A stretch of 64,000 nucleotides of DNA from RYN-230 sp963717125 (GTDB lineage Bacteria; Actinomycetota; Actinomycetes; Streptosporangiales; Streptosporangiaceae): assembly GCA_963717125.1 (NCBI GenBank), contig CAVQVG010000003.1, forward strand, positions 1 through 64,000, given 5' to 3'. A program made the translations under genes and the position numbers. Positions 61,870 through 64,000 of this stretch are shown here, piece by piece. The notes under the pieces are model-generated. The model had not been told where the DNA came from. It saw only the letters and a program-made list of their open reading frames with translations, and did not search any database. Position 1 is the first letter of the stretch. Each line of letters begins with the position of its first letter.

Positions 61870-62249
61870 GTTTCCTCCCCAGGTAAAGAAGGGCGGCCCG
61901 TTCTGGCCGGGCCTCGGCTGGCCGGTTGCCAGTCGCATGCTGGTGGTGATTTCAGCGGGTCAGGTACGCCCGGAACCGCCCGGCGGGGTCATGGGGCCGC
62001 CAAGGCGGGCCAGTCAGGGGTTCGATCGCATCCGCCAGCCATCCGCCAGCCATCGTCGTGATGCCGGTCGGGCTTGGACGGGGCGGTTGCGGCTGTGGTC
62101 CTTCAGTGCTGGACGCTGACATGGCAGCGGGGATCATGTACGTGGCATCGGGCAGGCCCGTCCCTGAGGGTGCCGGGCGGGACGCGGCAGCTCATTCACG
62201 TTTGCCGGCGGCAAGCTCCGGCCGGCCGTGGCGGGGTGGGGCAGCCAGG
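61870..62249. other. Region without a firm gene
   Basis: 380 bases. A minus frame from ATG 62053 to 61952 would give a 33-aa peptide (MAGGWLADAIEPLTGPPWRP), without Shine-Dalgarno. Nothing else recognised. Confidence 0.35.
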
Positions 62250-62864
62250 TCACGATGGGCTGGCATCGTGGTCGTCAGCCCCGGTGAGTTCGGGGTTGTA
62301 CAGGTGCAGCCATTCCCCGTCGCACAGCACGATCGGTTCCCCGCAGGCGCAGGTGTCCTGCTGCTCAGTGCTCCCGACGGCCCGGTCACTGCCCGGCTCG
62401 GTACCGATGCCATCCACGATTTCGCTGTAGAGGCGGTAGCTCTCGCTTCCCGGCCGGTGGCGGAAATACATCCTGACTGCGGTCTGGTCATCAAGCGCGT
62501 CGCCTGTGGCGGGCACTCCTGGCTCGCCGGTGATGTTGTCCCAGCGGGAACGGACGGTCTGGGCGAGCGCGCCCAGGCCATCGGCGTAACTTGCGTACAG
62601 CGACACGTCATCACCGTGCCTGTCGTCGTGGCGTAGCACCCATACCTCTGCTGGCAGGCCCGCCCGCTGCGGTGAGAGGTTCGCGGCAGGTGATGCGTGC
62701 TCTTGGATCAGCAGTTCATGGGCGCGTGCGGCGAGACTCGCCTGGCGTGTACTGAGGCCATCGAGCTGGCCGCAGACCGCTTCCGCGGCGGTGATGACAA
62801 GGGCCTCGATCTCGTCGGCCCCAAAGTGGCGGCTGATGCCGTTCAGGGATACTTGGGTTGCCAT
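62250..62864 (-). CDS. Unknown protein with C-terminal Cys pair, 204 aa
   Basis: ATG 62864 after GGAGCAGGCCA. N-terminus MATQVSLNGISRHFGADEIE; the middle part VWVLRHDDRHGDDVSLYASY is a beta-rich domain of the kind found in element proteins with DDRHG; the end has CACGEPIVLCDGEWLHLYNP, a possible small zinc ribbon. No family. Lies in a row of minus-strand small genes. Confidence 0.6.
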   Translation of the reverse strand: MATQVSLNGISRHFGADEIEALVITAAEAVCGQLDGLSTRQASLAARAHELLIQEHASPAANLSPQRAGLPAEVWVLRHDDRHGDDVSLYASYADGLGALAQTVRSRWDNITGEPGVPATGDALDDQTAVRMYFRHRPGSESYRLYSEIVDGIGTEPGSDRAVGSTEQQDTCACGEPIVLCDGEWLHLYNPELTGADDHDASPS

Positions 62865-63236
62865 TGGCCTGCTCCGTTGTCAATACGAAGGTGGCTGTCG
62901 GCCTGCCCGCGCCGCTGCCGTGTCGCCTGGCCACGTGCTCCCGGGAAGAGCGGGGAACAAGCGCAAACGCCGGCGTGCGGCTCCGCGGCCGGAGCTGGCG
63001 GCCGTCAGCTGACGGCGGCCTGCCATGCTGGCGGCTCGAATGCGCGGTGCGCGTTCAGGCACGCTGGGAAGGGGCCGTGTCTTGCTGTCTCAGATCCGGT
63101 CAAGTGCGCCTGGCGCGCCGGCGGGTGCTCGCCGGGGAACTGGCCGCCTGTCGCTAACGCCGGCATTTGCGGGGTGCGCCAGGTGCAGGGGCAGCTAGCC
63201 GCACCCGGCACGCCGGGTGCGGCCGCGCCGGCGTGG
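62865..63236. other. Intergenic stretch
   Basis: 372 bases between two minus-strand genes. No supported gene; contains a strong hairpin at its right end and, presumably, the promoter of the 62250-62864 gene. Confidence 0.5.
63198..63223 (-). terminator. Strong hairpin downstream of the 63237-63869 gene
   Basis: GCCGCACCCGGC (63198-63209), two-base loop, GCCGGGTGCGGC (63212-63223): a perfect 12-bp GC stem starting 14 bases after the stop codon. No T-run. Confidence 0.6.
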
Positions 63237-63869
63237 CTAGTCGCCGGGGATAGGGTGCAGGTCGCTGATGGTGGTGCCGTGGTCCCAGGTGATGCGGGCC
63301 TGGTTGTCGTCGCTGGAGGTGGCTTCGATGCAGTCACGGATGATGCTGTCGGCGTCGTCGGAGTCCTCAGCGCCGACTTCGACGTCGAAGCTGAGGGTGA
63401 CCCGTGCGGTGTAGCGGGGCTCGTAGAGGTCCAGGTCATAGGCGGCCAAAAAGCCGTTGAGCCCGTCGCGGCAGATCTCGCCTTCGAGGTGCTTGCCGAT
63501 GGCGTAGGCACGCATCGACGCGATCGTCGATTGGGCATCTTCAGCCTGTGCCTGCAGGTGGATGCAGTCCGCGCGGAGCCGCGCGGCGTACTCCCCGGCC
63601 TGGGCCGCGAACTGGAGCGTCAGCCGGCGGGCCAGGTCTTGCTGGGCGGCGTCCAGTTCACGGGGGGCGGTCATCAGGCTGGCGCATGCGATGGTCCGGG
63701 TGATCAGGTCATCACCCTCGCCTGGGCCGGTGGCCGTGATCACCTGTGCTGTATCCCCGCCGGCCAGGTCCGTCACGATCGCTAGCTGGGGAACGCCGCC
63801 TGGGCGGGCCAGGACGATGGTTCCTGCCTGGAGGGCCGGGATGGCTGCTGTCAGTGTTGCCTCGCTCAT
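63237..63869 (-). CDS. Unknown protein, 210 aa
   Basis: ATG 63869 with AAAGG 7 bases upstream. N-terminus MSEATLTAAIPALQAGTIVL, then VIFDLA-like VTDLAGGDTAQVITATGPGE, a helical coil RELDAAQQDLARRLTLQFAA through QAEDAQSTIASMRAYAIGKH, and a beta domain YTARVTLSFDVEVGAEDSDD. The coil could mediate oligomers. No family recognised. Right end of the window follows after 131 bases with nothing recognisable. Confidence 0.6.
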   Translation of the reverse strand: MSEATLTAAIPALQAGTIVLARPGGVPQLAIVTDLAGGDTAQVITATGPGEGDDLITRTIACASLMTAPRELDAAQQDLARRLTLQFAAQAGEYAARLRADCIHLQAQAEDAQSTIASMRAYAIGKHLEGEICRDGLNGFLAAYDLDLYEPRYTARVTLSFDVEVGAEDSDDADSIIRDCIEATSSDDNQARITWDHGTTISDLHPIPGD

Positions 63870-64000
63870 TGGCATGCCTTTCTGTTCTGGTGGGCGTGCA
63901 GGTAGGACCCCGCCGCCCTCTGGTTGCCGGGTGGCTGGTGATGGATGGGGGCGCGTGCGGCGGTCATCGCGCCGGTCCTGGTACTTGGCCGGGAGCAGTG

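Noticed and set aside
62697..63785. Plus-strand 362-residue frame
   Set aside because: Antisense shadow of the 63237-63869 and 62250-62864 genes, which have Shine-Dalgarno sites.
18190..64000. Second tRNA-Pro 3' end (attR)
   Set aside because: I looked for GGTTCAAATCCGG-like copies to the right and found none, so no right boundary is claimed.
1..64000. CRISPR array
   Set aside because: No regularly spaced direct repeats with unique spacers; the 60-bp block at 3841-4020 is tandem without spacers.

Overview
The window is high-GC actinomycete chromosome with third codon positions almost all G or C, many GTG starts, WhiB and Crp/GlxR-type regulators, and an actinobacterial-type conjugation system. 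No 16S gene is present, so the family cannot be fixed. The left 18 kb is a conserved housekeeping block. Its order (ftsH, hpt, tilS, DUF2342 metalloprotease, dacB, ppa; then crp, MBL hydrolase, NUDIX, RidA, DUF4177, two ArsA-type ATPases, WhiB4-type regulator, bifunctional PBP, metallophosphoesterase, yqeY) matches, as I recall it, the Rv3610c-Rv3628 and Rv3676-Rv3688c neighbourhoods of Mycobacterium tuberculosis.

At 18190-18263 a tRNA-Pro(CGG) marks the left end of a large integrated element. A tyrosine integrase reads out of the element and its 3' end runs through the tRNA on the opposite strand. Next come an excisionase, a DPPY-type DNA methyltransferase and an intact but catalytically stripped C5-methyltransferase-like gene, apparently linked by stop/start overlaps. 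No second copy of the tRNA 3' end was seen, so the right end probably lies beyond 64000.

The element carries mixed cargo: a TetR-cupin pair with a perfect operator (24.2-25.4 kb); a lower-GC, gene-poor stretch with two small membrane proteins (25.5-28 kb); a three-gene cassette of tyrosine recombinase, small HTH protein and a 945-residue zinc-ribbon-array protein with a degenerate recombinase domain (29.7-34.0 kb); and an MMPL exporter / two-component / ABC-2 transporter locus with a duplicated upstream element (34.0-40.9 kb).

The conjugation module (44.6-55.0 kb) runs pilin-like protein, TrbL/VirB6-like channel, PrgI-like protein, VirB4-like ATPase, VirD4/TraG-like coupling protein, replication-relaxation protein, a small protein and a transglycosylase-NlpC/P60 hydrolase, mostly with overlapping or closely spaced genes. 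After it lies a probable defence or cargo region: a membrane protein paired with a small caspase-like protein, a broken PadR-like regulator, an HNH nuclease and an AbiU2/HEPN-like protein. Several small unknown genes on the minus strand end the window.

Several conserved genes are broken by one-base shifts in GC-rich runs (metalloprotease, first ArsA, histidine kinase, a small membrane protein, a PadR-like gene), and one by an in-frame TGA. The pattern suggests residual sequencing error in part of the data, so intactness calls here should be checked against reads.
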